64,000 nt of DNA from Gnetum montanum (lineage: Eukaryota; Streptophyta; Gnetopsida; Gnetales; Gnetaceae), in the NCBI GenBank assembly GCA_015680685.1, contig MNCI01000996.1, positions 323,524 to 387,523 on the forward strand, read 5' to 3'. This document shows, piece after piece, positions 34,345 to 47,040 of this stretch (the stretch's first letter is position 1; each line of letters opens with the position of its first letter). Both the position numbers and the translations under genes were made by a program. Under the pieces are notes generated by a model. The model did no database searches and was not told the origin of the DNA. It saw only the letters and a list, made by a program, of their open reading frames with translations.

Positions 34345-34640
34345 GAGTTTTCCATTTTTAGCAACTTTCATAGCTAGCATTTTTTTCAACATTTCCATAG
34401 TTAGCATTTTTTCTACATTTCCATACTTAGAATTTTTCCTACATTTTCATACTTAGCCAAATTTTCTATAGTTTTACACTTAGTCAATTTTTTATAGTTT
34501 CCATACTTAGCTATTTTTCTACATTTTTACACTTAGACATTTTTCTACATTTTTATACTTAGCCATTTTTTTGCTACCAGTAGACTTAGTCATTTTTCTG
34601 CAATTTTCAGAGTTAGCCATTTTTTTTTTTTGCAAATAGC
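34345..34640 (+). repeat. Minisatellite in the leader of element E
   Basis: Roughly ten imperfect copies of a 25-30-base unit built on 'TTTTTCTACATTTCCATACTTAGC'-like sequence, here given as two parts: TTTTTCTACATTT and CATACTTAGC. It lies between the PBS region and gag and is unrelated to the 17-base unit at the same place in A and B. Confidence 0.7.
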
Positions 34641-34659
34641 AACTCTCACAACTCGATCT

Positions 34660-35480
34660 ATGAACATGAATCCAGATCAACCTTCCACATCAATTTCTAA
34701 CACATTTGAAATCATTATCCACCCAAAGCATGCCACACTAAGCCATGAATACTACAATTTTTTTTGTGCCAAAATCCAAGTAGGATTACTAGTGGATTGC
34801 CTCAACTTAGAGGCAAAATAGGAATACAAATGAGTTCATCGAGATGGATAGGAGTACAACCCCTCCTTATTTGACATAATCCCACTCACAAAGTCCTACC
34901 ACCAGATGTTGTCCCAACTTATCCATGCAAATGAGCATGATGTAGGGACAACCTACAAGGAACCCTCACAGGAGGAAGAAGATGAGTTCAAGGCCCACTC
35001 TGAATGCAAGAGCCTCCTCTACACTATCTTCCAACAATCGCTCCCTAGTAGGTCCCTCCTTGGTTTGGTCCACCCATCCCCTCCAAGATGGTGACCATGT
35101 CAATTTATCCTTTCTTGCAAGCAACTGCTACATTTTCCCAACCCTATGCTCACACAGGGGTCACCTCCCAGCCCTAGATGATTTAGGCATCCTACATCCC
35201 ACTTGTTTCATTGGCATCCATAGCATCCATCTAACCCACTCATGTGTGGTCCACCTCAGTTACCATGGTCATCCCTCAACCAATACATCAACTAAACCCA
35301 TCTGCTACAACATTAAACTGGCAATGACTGTCCACTACGACGTTAAACTGGAAAATTCTACAAACAACAATTTGACCCTACATCATACAACCAATGCAAG
35401 CCCAACCAATGCAATCGGTTGGCACATTGCCAAGCTTGGATCAAGCATTCCAATTGATCAAAAGTTTGATGAAGGATATT
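34660..35480 (+). pseudogene. gag: gag fragment of element E
   Basis: Starts near ATG 34,660 (MNMNPDQPS). 'HEYYNFFCAKIQVGLL' (34,745-34,792) and the acidic 'PSQEEEDEFKAHSECKSLL' (34,962-35,018) align with the N-terminal parts of gag in A, B and C. The frame shifts after 35,060, and the linker continues to 'SLDQAFQLIKSLMKD' (about 35,435-35,478), which corresponds to just before the capsid-like core. There it is cut by the deletion into the 3' LTR. No complete Gag can be made. A long open frame crossing the breakpoint is an alternative-frame artefact. Confidence 0.65.
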
Positions 35481-36123
35481 TGACCCTACATTATGACCCT
35501 ATTTCAGCCTTGCAAAACACCACACGATACACTATGGTGGCCAAACTAGCAAGCACAATTCATCATGGTGAGTGCTAGACTTCATGGCCCAACACCACTA
35601 AGACTATGACTACACTCCCACTATGTCTGTTGTACACTATGTACCTTTTGAGACCCTTTTGGAATTAACTACGCTCCCATCTGGGGTGATGTTCCACTTC
35701 TCTTTCTCGTTTCTAGCATTTTCTTGCATTTTTCTTGCATATTTTCACACTTTTTTACACATTGTCACGTGATACTATGCTTGGGAAATAGTCTTTATGG
35801 GTTGATACCCTTTTTTTGGTTGAAACCCTTAGCTATGCTCACCCTCATTCTGTGGCTACACTCTACACTTAGCACTGTGAAACACTGCTTTGACACTTAG
35901 CTCCATTTCACATTGTTTGCATTTGCATTTTGGCTAACCACGCCACCCCTTGGTTACACCCACCACCCTAGTTGCAACTGAGAAAGTCCTTATTCAATCA
36001 ACAAGATCATTTAGGATGCTCTGCCTCTATTTCCTAACAAAGGCCCTCCCGCAAAGGTAGGGTCAAGGCTATGCATCCATGAACCCCTTAGCATTCTAGC
36101 CACTGACATTTTTGATCACTACA
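35481..36123 (+). repeat. 3' LTR of element E, 5' part deleted
   Basis: Matches about 33,490-34,125 throughout: shared phrases include 'GGGGTGATGTTCCA', 'TTTCTAGCATTTTCTTGC' and 'GAAACACTGCTTTGACACT'. It lacks the U3 repeats and the TATA box, which lay in the deleted part. It ends ...CACTACA at 36,123, directly before the TAAAG duplication. Confidence 0.85.
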
Positions 36124-37440
36124 TAAAGGTGTCATCACCAGCATCCCTCAAAGAGCCCTTTTTCATTAGAGTACCCTAGCCCATCCCAACTGATTCCACC
36201 CACACAACGAAGCAATAACCCTCCATGGTGGCTAATGCAATGTCTTCTTCCTCACAACCAACTAAGGATAATAAAAAATCCCCAGCCAAACAATAGAAGA
36301 AGGTTGGGTAGAAAGCCAAGAATAAAAGTGATAAGTAAGTTTAGAAATAGAGGGAAGTGGACCCACTAAAGTTCACTTCCATCTCATCAATGCCCATGAC
36401 CTCCACAACCTAGGTTGCTTCAACGAGTAAACCACAAGAGAAACCAAAACCTCGAGAGGAAAGGAAAGAGGATAGGCCACAACAACAACCTAAACATGAA
36501 GTTTGCATTTTTGTATGTATGAAGGAAATTAGAAAAAAAAAATCAACAATCAATAACAAAGACATTCATAATGCGATGGAACAAGTTAAGCCATCTCTCA
36601 AGCAAGGGAACACAACCCTGAGCTTGTATAACGGTCATGAATTTTGCTACCAACTGCAAAGCATTGGTTAAGATGTTAACCTCTATTCATGTTAGTGATA
36701 CATCCCCACTGATGAAGAGTATATCCATGCAATGATGGTACCCTCTTTACCTAGGGAATCAAAGTCAACATCTCTAGTGTTTCACGATAGCAAAATTAAG
36801 AAAAACCATCAAAATAGTGAGGAAACCAAGTCACACCTCTTCATAACCATATGGGTTAGGCAATTCAAAGTACATAGCATACATGTAAATAATGGGGCAT
36901 CAACCAATGTGATACCTTATACCAGTGTTACGCATTTGTTCTTGACAGAATAGATGTAACACACATTGACTTAAATTCTTAAATCCTTTAATGGATCATA
37001 GGTTGTAGCCAAAGGCTTCATTTATTTAGATTTTGTGGTAGGGGAATAGTTCCCCATAATGATATATTTCTTTGTGGTAGAAGAAACATAAGGATTCAGC
37101 CTTATCCTTGAAAGATCTTAGCTTGCTCAATTGCAAGTTGTGTCTTCACCTATTCACCAAGAAATTCACCTACCTTACAAGGGAGGTAAAATCATTAGTG
37201 TAGTACCTTTAGTTGTTAAAATCATTGACATAGAACAAGGGTCTGAATTGGAGTTTTAGAAACAAACTCTTACCATTCTTCACAAAATTCAAAAGGTAGA
37301 TAGACCAAAAGAGGCTGAAGTAAACAATGATGAATCCATCGATGTGCTATGGGAATCCTTTCAACATTATCAATGAAGGAGATGGAGAATATAAACTACT
37401 ACAAAATAGACCATACACATTTCCTAATCTCTCAAAGATT
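36124..37440 (+). pseudogene. pro: gag 3' end and protease of element B
   Basis: After the second TAAAG the gag frame resumes. A basic segment follows near 36,280-36,360, then a linker shared with A and C ('DIHNAMEQVKPSLKQGNTTLSLY', about 36,564-36,630). The aspartic protease region begins near 36,830 (HLFITIWVRQFKVHSIHV), with the active-site motif VNNGASTNVIPYT at about 36,884-36,925. The expected catalytic Asp is Asn here, so the protease would be inactive. The post-active-site part continues (VVAKGFIYLDFVVGE, about 37,005-37,050) with stops, and the coding signal ends near 37,430. Confidence 0.75.
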
Positions 37441-38296
37441 AAGAAGCACTTGCACAAGTGATATATGTTTCTAATTCTTTTTATACCCTATGCACTTATA
37501 ATCCTATATGTACCTATAGCTTGATAGCCTAGTATTTACTTTACATATTTGTGTTATCTCATTTTTCTTTACGTTAAATTTAAATTTTCCTATAGTTTAA
37601 AGTTTACTTTGGTTTTACATGCTTTTACTTTCAAAGCTTTTTATTTTCTTTTCTTTTTTCCCAAAATATAAAAACCTCATAAAAACCTTTAAAGCTAAAA
37701 AATCCATAAAAATTTTTGAACAAAAAATAACCAAAAAGATGCTTTCTTTTACATATTTTACATTTTTCCATGCCATTAAACTAGAAAATACCATATGACC
37801 TACCATGGTCTAAAACTGTCAAACAACCTTATAACTTATTCTTACTTTAGTTTACAACCTTAATTCCTAGTCGTTCCAATCCTTTTATTGCATTATATCC
37901 AAGATTAGTTAACATAGCCTCAAAACATAGATTACAACATAAAACTGTAGCATGAACAAAACCAAAATGCTTGAGCATTATAACCAAAATTTAAACTAAA
38001 ACTTAAAATTAAAATTAAAATTAAAAGGTCTAAAACATCACAACCATAGCCACATAATGTGGAAAAAAATTTCAAACAATGAATGTTCAAAAAATAAACT
38101 ATTTTGGCTAGCACTAGCCATACATCATCATCAAATTAAATTCAAAATAGTTGAAACTAAAAGGCAACTAATGGAACTAAGGTGCATGTAGTTGAGTACA
38201 TGAGAAATACATAAAAATCGATTAGTAACCAACACATATAAAAATAAAATAAATGACTTAAGAAAAAATAAAATAAAACCAAAGCTAAAACAAGCA
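37441..38296. other. Non-coding stretch between protease and antisense gene of element B
   Basis: AT-rich and collinear (inverted) with 18,282-19,040 of A. It contains the 'GACCTACCATGGTCTAAAAC' motif (37,798-37,817), the reverse complement of the one in A at 18,664. Two convergent genes end on either side. No gene or RNA is seen. Confidence 0.5.
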
Positions 38297-41200
38297 AACT
38301 TAAGATGGTTTCAGGGCTACATATTTCATGAGGAAGTTCTAAAGACCAACCTCTAGATTGTGGAAAAGTTGATATTCAAACATGTTAGCCTAGTCTATGT
38401 CCCTAAGATTAATACCCATGAGGATATTAGTCCTATCAACATCACTCCATGTAGGTGACTCATGTGAAAACATGGTAGTAGTTACCTCCCCTAAGGTAGT
38501 AGTCATATGGCAAGTGGGGGAGTTGGCTATAACCACACTTTTTCCAAAAATCTTATAAATTTCCTTTGCATTGATGCCCATTTTGAAAAACTCTAATACT
38601 ATCACTTTGTAGACTAATTTTGGAGCCACTTGAGGTAGGCATCCCCTTCTACCTTGTACATTCTCTTGTGGTCAAGGACCCAACCATAGTAATCCTTCCA
38701 CTCCCCAACCTTATAGTTTATGAGATTAATCTAAAGCTATTTTTTTCCAACTCTTTGGCAAGGGTAACCTTGCCATGGATCGCATTCTAGTAGTCATCCC
38801 AAGTTATCTTCTTGGTATGTAAGGAGTCCTGGTTAGACACTTCAGCCTCTATGAAGTGTTTACAATCCTTGAGGTCCTTCACCTTCTTCATTAGCTTTTT
38901 CTTCTCCCTTCTTCATGCTAAAACTTGTTCCCATAGGAACTCATTGGTATGTCTACATCCCCACAAATACTTATCACAAAAGAGTGCACATCTAGTGGTA
39001 CCCTCATATAGTTTTCATGGGACATTCTCTACATCAAGAGGTAAAGGAGGCAATGTGGCAACCTCCACTAGTTAGTCAAGATCCCATCCTAGTTTAGGCA
39101 CTATAATGAACATAAAGTGAAATCTAACAAATAAAATCAATTAATAACTAAAAAATGAAAGATGAACAAACACTTCATAACCATAAAAAACCATATGAAA
39201 ATAAAAAAACACATATATAGTAGAGGAAAAATAGGTTAGAACTCTTACCAACTTTAAGGGTTACTTGCTATAGTCGATTAACCATATCTTCAACTACACC
39301 CTTTATGGATTCAAACTTATTGAGGGTATCCACCTATGGTTTCATGCAAAAGATGGAAGTGGAAGCTTCGGCCTAAGACTTTAAAGTTACAACATGTGTA
39401 ATAAACAATAAGAAACTATGACTAAGGTCAAACATGAACCAACAAAAAATAATAAAAACACATAAAACTGAAGACCATAAGTACCTTGTGGGATCATTCA
39501 TGAGAAGGTAGGAGGTTTAGTTAGTTTTTCATCCTTAAACAAAGCATCAAAGTTGTCCACAGGAGGATGGGATAAGCTCTTATCCCCTTGGTTTTGCAAT
39601 GCCTCATCCTCATAATGTTGCAATACCTCTTCTTCTAGATGTCACATCTCCTCTTCTTCTTAGTGCCTTCATTCCTCTTCAACTATTGTTGCTGCCATAG
39701 CCTCTTGTTCTTGCTACTTATCTACAAGAACACCAACCATGAAACATAGTGTAACTTAGCATAATTTGCAAGACCATAAACCAACTACATTAATTTAAAA
39801 TCATAATCTTAAAAAAATAATAATAAAATAAAAAATAAAATTAGAACATACCTCTAACATCATGTTGTACCCCTCTAATCTTAATGATCAACTTTTTCTT
39901 TAAGGGCTTCTCGATCACTAGCACTATCTCATCCATCAAGGACCTCTTAAGATTTACCATGGTTGTTCCATTAGCCTCAGAGTGTAATTATCAAGCCCTC
40001 TTGACATTACCTAGCACTACAAGAGGCTCCACCCCCATGCTATTAGGGGATGCACAAAGCCTACCACCAATCCCCTTGATCATGATAGATAGTGATTCAC
40101 CCATGCCTTCCAGTGGATCTTGGGCTTTTGTAGTTGAAGGAAGATGCCTCCGCCAAGGCTTGGTGAGTTGGGATGGATCTTGGATGGTCCATCATCCATC
40201 CTTCCTCACCAAAATGAACTCTACAAATCTCTAAATATAAGTTGCAAAGAGTGCAAAATGCACAGGACACTTTGTCTTAAGATTGTTCCTACACTTTAGG
40301 ATCTTCCACTACAGCTTAGAAACCAAGTGGATAGTCCAATTAAATCAAGAATCCATAGTGAGCACTTGCTTGATGGCCCAAGATTTCTCCATGCATATAA
40401 CCTTCCTCTGTGATAACAACTTAGGATATGCATAGGATCAAAATAAGGGATACATCTCTCTAGAATCGATACCCTAGAACTGGCTTAGAGAGAATCTCTT
40501 ACTACCATGGTGAGTGTTTAGCCACTCCTCCACTTCCTTCCAGTGCTTCCCCTCCCTCCCAAATTTGGTGATAATTGGAATAACTTCATTTGAGATACCA
40601 AAGAGGTTACAAAAGGTGGATTCATTAATTTGCAAAATGATGATCATGCTATGAACATGGGTGATGAACCTCTTGGCTTCTTAGCTAAAGGAGTCAATGA
40701 TGCTCAACATCTTTGTAGTGGGAATGATTGGGCTTAGGACCATGAAAAGGCCAAAAAGGCCCACATGAATGATCCTCTTATGGATAGCATCATATTCCTA
40801 GTCAAACAACCATCTCTATGCAATATCCACCTCATCAAACTTAAAGATCAAGGTCTCCAGAGCATGTCATGAAGTGATCACTGTAACATCAGCTATTAGA
40901 GTGACCTCCACAACATAACAAAAGATAGCATGTTAGCCTTAGCATAGGTGCATCATGTAAAATAAAATTATAGCCAACATTAAAATGAAACCAATGTAAT
41001 TACTTAAACAACCAAAACCAAAATAACTTAATACCCACATAACTCGAAAAATGTTAGCATAAAAATAACCCAAATCAATAAATCAAAACACTCACTTCAC
41101 CTATATAATGTAGGCATCGTAGGAGCTCTAGGAGATGGGTTTACTTCTATGTCATTAAGATATGGGTTTTCCCACCAACTATCTATCATCCCATTCACTA

Positions 41201-43216
41201 GACATCTCTTATAAGCCTTAGGGTGGTGTCCAATGCTTCCTTCAAAGTCTTCCTCTAATTGCTCCATTACTGCAAGCCTCATATTTGGGATTTTAGTAAA
41301 TACGTCTAAAGTTGTGTGTTCTAGGCACAAAAGGTTGTCAACTTTGATTAATCATTGCTCATTCATCCTATACCTATAGGTAAATGAGGCAAAATGAATT
41401 AAGAAAAAAATTAAATAAAGTAACCATAAACCAAAGACCACAATTGTACTTATCCCTCTATGTGGTAGATGATGCCTAAAGGGTTTTAAAATAATGTATG
41501 GACACAATGGTTAATAATCAAAGTGTTGTCCTTATTGTACTAGTTGAACTTAGGCATCTCCCAAATTTTTGACAATTTGCGAGTGTCCACGATAGCTTCA
41601 TCATCATTATTCTCTCCTTCTACATAAACGTTAAGTTCATCAATCAAGAACTTAATAGTTAGGCTAGAGGAACTAGGAAAAAGACTTTCCGCTATTGATG
41701 CTACTATTTCGAATGCCAAGTATGACCAAACAATCACACTATAATTCTGAAGTAGGTAGATGAGAAAGTCCTTAGCCCTTGGCCTAAACCATACTCCACG
41801 GTGTCCCACTCAATATCAAGAATTGGAGTGTTAGTTCTTGGGAGAAGAATGCAACATAGGAGGCCCACCATCTCTACAACCACTAGGATGGGCTTCAAGA
41901 AGACCCTGTAACATCCAACACACTACCATTATAAACCATGAAAACCAAAAACTAAAATTAAAAAGCTAGAATTAAACAGAACCAAAATGACAATAAGATA
42001 ACATTACAACTAGCATATCAACCTTTTTAGATTTATTACCACACAACATAGAAGAAAAACACTTGGGAAAAATTCAAAACATGATCTAAGTCTACAACCA
42101 AAATTTTACATTGCACACCAACATGGCCATGAGAAATTTCTTACAAAAAATATGAAAAAAAAAATTATTTGATCCAAACTACTTCTAGCCCCTTTCCAAC
42201 ATCCCAAACAATCCCCAAGATCATGGGACATTGAGGGGAAAATTTTTTTAAAGTCTCAACATTGCCCATCTTCACAAGGGTAAATGCATAACAATCTTAA
42301 AACCTCAATTTCACACAACTTTACGAAAATTTCCATAGAAAATTAATTGCTTATCCATTTTCAATGTCTATAGAAAATTAACTATTTATCCATTTTTGAT
42401 TCCATAGCCATTGGAATTTTAAAACCCTAAACTACAACCTTATAATTAGAAACCATAAAAAATATTAAGCAATTTTTCAGAAAATATTACAAAAGTGACC
42501 TAATCGTGGCTATCATACTAAAAATCAATTTTTTTGCAAGTTCACAGAATCAACCATAAAAACAAAACTATTTATCCAAATTTGATGGTTCAAAATTTTT
42601 TGAAATCCTTCAATATTAAACTACGAACCCATAACCATTAAACTAAAAATTTTATAGCCATTTATTGCAAAAAAAAATACATATGTTAGATCAAAAATAG
42701 CCAAAAAATAGAATACCCAATTGACATAACCTTAGAAAAATGACTATAGAAACTTAACCATAATGCAAAATCAGGTGGTTCAAAAATCTAGAGAACTAGA
42801 AAATAGTACAAAGTAATCCAATCACCATTTTCTCAAGAATAAGTTCATAGGTAATGTTGCTTTTTTGGGTGGAAAAAAAGCAAAAACCCATGGAAATAAT
42901 TAAAAAGGCATTTAAACTTCAATGTAAGCAAAATCCAAAGTCCAAGTAACACAAAAAATGGATAAACATAACCAGAACCTATCATGGGAGTTTTGTGAAA
43001 TCCCAAAATAATTGGTAAACAAGCCTAGATTTGAAAAATGGTATGAACCTAAAAACAGAATAAAAAAATAGATAAAAAAATGGCCATAGATGTATACCTA
43101 GGATAAACCATTTTTGAACCTTTTCTAATCTTAGGATGGGGAAGGCATGTAAAGCCCTGAGCAACTACATCTACCTCCTCCAATGTGGGATTCTTCATGG
43201 GTGCCTTCCTCTTCAT
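38297..43216 (-). pseudogene. Antisense intron-containing gene of element B, FCP1-like HAD domain plus coiled coil
   Basis: This is the counterpart of the gene at 13,233-18,281 in A. Exon 1 is 43,216-43,098 (MKRKAPMKNPTLEEVDVV..., 119 nt as in A, ending CCTAG|GTATAC). Exon 2 starts at 41,905 after TTACAG; it holds 'GVWFRPRAKDFLIYLLQNYS' continuing VIVWS (about 41,705-41,795) and, further on, KIWEMPKF and 'DNTLIINHCVHTLF', matching the FCP1/NIF core and its motif IV region. The motif-I position reads VVVEMVGLL, so its aspartates are gone. Exon 3 is about 41,372-41,101 (RLAVMEQLEEDFEGSIGHHP). Exon 4 is 40,907-39,852, 1,056 nt against 1,053 in A. Later exons carry the coiled-coil part, ending with 'TTTLGEVTTTMFSHESPTWS'. 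Several splice sites are mutated (AG to GG before exons 3 and 4). Dead copy, but gene structure is plainly shared. Confidence 0.6.
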
Positions 43217-43239
43217 GCTGATTGGCATAGAGAATGCAA

Positions 43240-46200
43240 GAAAACCTTGAAATTATGGTGACTATGCTAACACTATTAGTTAGGAAAGCCTTGACTACAT
43301 TGAGGCTAGTGTTGGTGGAAAGAATAGAGCTCCAACTTGGGCATAGCAATTGAGAAGTATGACAACACTGATTTTTTGCAACTTGTTCTAAATGAAATCA
43401 AGCCTTAAACCTAAGCACCCACCTTGAAATCATGGTTTCCATACACAACTCCTAGTTCACTTGGTGATGAAATTGGAAACTATAGACTACATTGGGTTAT
43501 AAGGATATTTTCCATAAAAATTTGCTAATTTCAAGTGGATCCCATTATGTGCTCCAAAAAAAATCTTGAAAAATTCATGACTACACTAAGCACTCTCAAC
43601 TTCTAGGCTTGACTATGCTAAAGCCTACACTTCTAGAATCCTTGAAACAAATAACACCTCCCATCCATATTTCAAAACCAAATTCCTAGTCCTTTTCCCA
43701 TGTTGAAAACCTTACAAACAAATCAAACAAGCGAGTATTGACAGCCATAGTGAATAGGATTGCAGAAAGCTTCAAGATTCATGTAGAAAACTAGATTTCT
43801 ATGGAACCAAGCTGGCCTTGAGGATGGACTATTTTGGCCTAGTGTAGTCTGGTAAGATATCTTACCTCTTCCTAATCCCAAGCCATCCATCCATACTAAC
43901 CATCAACCCATGGAACCCTACACCTAAACTAGCAATAAGGAGTTAGGATTAGTAATCATCGAGCATGCAAATGGCATCAAACCCTATCACATAGTAGATT
44001 CTTGGCGAGACTATGTAGAGAAATGGCAAGATTACATTGCCTTAGGATAGTCCAACATGTAATAGAACATTCCTAGTCCATCTAGCCCCCAATCGACCCT
44101 AAATGAACATGCCATCTCTCTAAACCTGGCATTATTGAAACATGGTTGAATGAACTAAATGGTGTCAAAATCAATGATTTCCCATGAATATGCTATGGAA
44201 ACATGATCATTATGTTGGCCTAGCATAATCATAGGGTTTAGGGGTGAAATTGACCATGCAAGCCATCACACACCTTCAAAACTACATCTCAGAGCCTCCA
44301 TACCTCTCTAGGACTCCTATTGAACTTAGACTACTAATATATTGATCAAAAACTTAGAAAACATCCATGAATTTACATTTTCCAAATGTCACTACATTGG
44401 AAATGGGATGACTATGCTAGGCTAGCATAATCCTAGTAGGTGCCTAGTGTAGTCCACTTGAAATCTTCAAACCAATGACTTCCAAGCTCAAAATAACCTC
44501 CAAAGACCTGAAGACCATGTGAGACTAAACATAGAAACAAAAATTTATTATTTCTAGCCCCAATGTCATTTTTCAAGAGTGACTATTCTAGGCCAACATA
44601 TTCATTAGAAGTGGCTAAGTAATCCACTTAGAAAGCCTGAAATAATTCTTTTCCTAGTCAAACTTACCTCCCAAGAATCCCAAAAACCTAGCAAAGTTGC
44701 AACCTCAAACAAATCTTGCCACTTTTTTTCATTCTTTACATCCCTAATCCTAACTATGCTAATGAATGATGTGACTACATTTGGCTAGCATAATCACCAC
44801 TAGAGCCTAGTGTAGTCCACCAAAAACTAACCAACAATTACCAAAAATAACTCATATCCACTACCAGTAAACCCTAGAACCCTTCCAATGCTAGTTTTGT
44901 ACATGAAAACCTATATTATCTATCCCAATGTGTTATCTATGCTGAAAAATGAGGTGAAAACACTAGGCCAACATAGTCACTGGTGCTGCCCAACATATTC
45001 CATACTTTAGAACTCAAAATAACTCATATCTAATCAATAGAACACCATTTCTGACTATAGGACTTTGCCAATGCACATTGAGGCTATAAGGCCTTGGGAA
45101 GTGAGCCAGAATTCAACATTTTTTAACTTTTAAATTTCAACTAGGCTGAGGGGATCTGTGACTCTTCTAGGCTAGGATAGTCACTATCCATCCTCAATGT
45201 AGTCCAATCCAAGTTGCCCAAAATTAATAGTAAAAGGATCAAACCCACTTGTAATGAACCCTAAAACATCACCATAGCCTGTTTAGCCATGAAACCCATA
45301 TATTTTCATCATTTTTGACAATCATAGCCTTGGCTATGATAGAAGATGATGTGACTATGCAAGGCCAGCGTAGTCACTACTAAGGTCTACCATAGTCCAC
45401 CTAAAATTGGTCAAAATTCACCAAAAATAGCTCAAAATTTAATTTTAGAAGTCTTGGAACCCTACCAAGGAAATGTTTAGGAATAAAACTCATGTTTTTC
45501 AACTTTTTAAACTTAACTACATTGGATTATTGCATGACTACACTGGGCCAATGTAGTCACTACCAGGGCCCAATGTAGTCCACTTGAAGAAAGCCAAAAT
45601 AACTTAAAAATTGCTAAAATTGACTCTTGAAAAGATCCAAAACCCTGCTATAGCATGTCAAAATTTTGAAACCCTGGAAGAAAATCCATGATTTATCCTT
45701 TTTCATAATTTTCCATCCAAGTCCCTCAACCATGCTAAGAACTACATGCCTAATGTAGTCACAGGGTATTTGATAATTCAAGACCCAAATAGATACCAAA
45801 ACTAGCAACTTTGGCATCAAAACCCTGGCTAGCAGCACCAACAACCCTAGAAGTCCATTAGCATGGTTGATTTAGCTTTGAAACTCACCAAAATATATCT
45901 TCCATTCATGACTACACTAAAGAAACTAGTGACTATGCTGGGCCAACATAGTCATGGTATGAAGGGAAAATGTGACAACAACAATCAGCAATATACCATG
46001 TAGAAGGGTCCAAAACTGACCTAGCATGCCTAGAACCTTGTCCCCATGTAACATAGCTGTAGTTCCACTTCATTTCAACCCTGTAAACCCCATGAATTCA
46101 TCTATCCTTTGTGAATAAGCTAAGGAATACTAGCCTAGCATAGTCATGATAAGAAACACACTTTTCAACCTTCTAGAAGGTCCAAACAGTTCTAGAAATT

Positions 46201-46440
46201 GTGAATCTTCAATACCTACCACATGTGCTAGCTCTCTGGGCCATTAGGAGCCTAAAATTAACCCTACTAAGCCTGGGAAATTGCCCCTAAATGTTGACTA
46301 CGTTGGAGAATGCATGAGTACACTAGGCCAATGTAGTCACTAGTAGGACCTAGCATAGTAATAAGAAAAATGTCAATTTTGCCTCAAAATAGCCCTATAA
46401 TGACTCCCTCATGTGTCCAAACTCCCCCAGTAACCTTGTA
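43240..46440 (+). repeat. Decayed tandem array, period about 185 bp, with palindromes (element B)
   Basis: 'TAGTCCA' or a close variant recurs near 44,455, 44,628, 44,818, 44,998, 45,205, 45,397 and 45,580, spaced about 175-206. Each unit also has a palindromic block such as CTACACTGGGCCAATGTAG (about 45,538-45,556) or 'GACTATGCTGGGCCAACATAG' type sequence near 45,930. Same array as in A (10,690-13,200), inverted with its element. It lies just upstream of the antisense gene's first exon. No coding sequence. Confidence 0.7.
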
Positions 46441-47040
46441 TCTCCATAGCATAGCCTGATAAGGCCTAAAACTAGCAAAATATAACCCTATTTAATAAGT
46501 ATTGACCAAATTTTATCACATGTATTTCATTTTGATAGATTTAACCTTGTTTCATGGTGTTTTAACTTGTCTTGACTTTGTTGTGCATTGTTAACCTTCA
46601 TTGTCATTAGTTGATCTCATCCAACCTTCGCATTACTTTAATTTTTTCATGTCTATCTTATGTTTTTTATTATGGCCTCTCTTATCCCCTATTTAGCCTT
46701 TGGTTAGTGTTAAGTGATGGGGTTTGACCATCTTTGATCATCATTTGATACCATGTAACCATGGCTTGCCAAGGCTTTAAATTGGCAAAATCATAATCTT
46801 ATTCTTCATATTTTACCTTATTTCCCATTCTTTCATGGTATTTTATCTTGTTTTGATCTTTTTTGGACTTTAGCCCATCTTGTTTGCCTTTAACTACATC
46901 CCTTAGCCTTGGTTGATCTTGTTTTCATTTTGTTTGCCATTGGAATAGTATGTGTTTGCATAGCTACTATGGTATTTTACATCATTTTGGAATTATTCAC
47001 TTATTTTATTTGGGTGCCACTTAATGTGCTTATGTTTGAT
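46441..47040 (+). other. Spacer before pol of element B, with two imperfect tandem units
   Basis: Two copies of a roughly 310-base block begin near 46,450 and 46,765. Each opens with the GGCC motif (AAGGCCTAAAACTAGCAAAA and AAGGCTTTAAATTGGCAAAA) followed by 'TTCATGGTRTTTTA' and 'CTTGWYTTGAY'. This matches the spacer 9,991-10,690 of A. Non-coding. Confidence 0.5.

Larger units (their letters stand above)
32751..36123 (+). mobile_element. Element E: gag-only deletion derivative nested in gag of B
   Basis: Flanked by a perfect 5-bp duplication: TAAAG at 32,746-32,750 and at 36,124-36,128. The 5' LTR begins TGAAACACCAC as in the rest of the family and runs to about 34,125. A leader, a gag fragment (34,660 to about 35,480) and a 5'-truncated 3' LTR (about 35,481-36,123) follow. 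A single deletion appears to join gag directly to the middle of the 3' LTR, removing protease, the insert, pol and the PPT. The gag frame of B reads on both sides of the insertion. Confidence 0.9.

Noticed and set aside
34982-35578. A 198-codon open frame on +
   Set aside because: It crosses the breakpoint between the gag fragment and the 3' LTR of element E and is not the frame that matches gag of A, B and C.
39884-40234. A 116-codon open frame on +
   Set aside because: Complement of exon 4 of the antisense gene in B.
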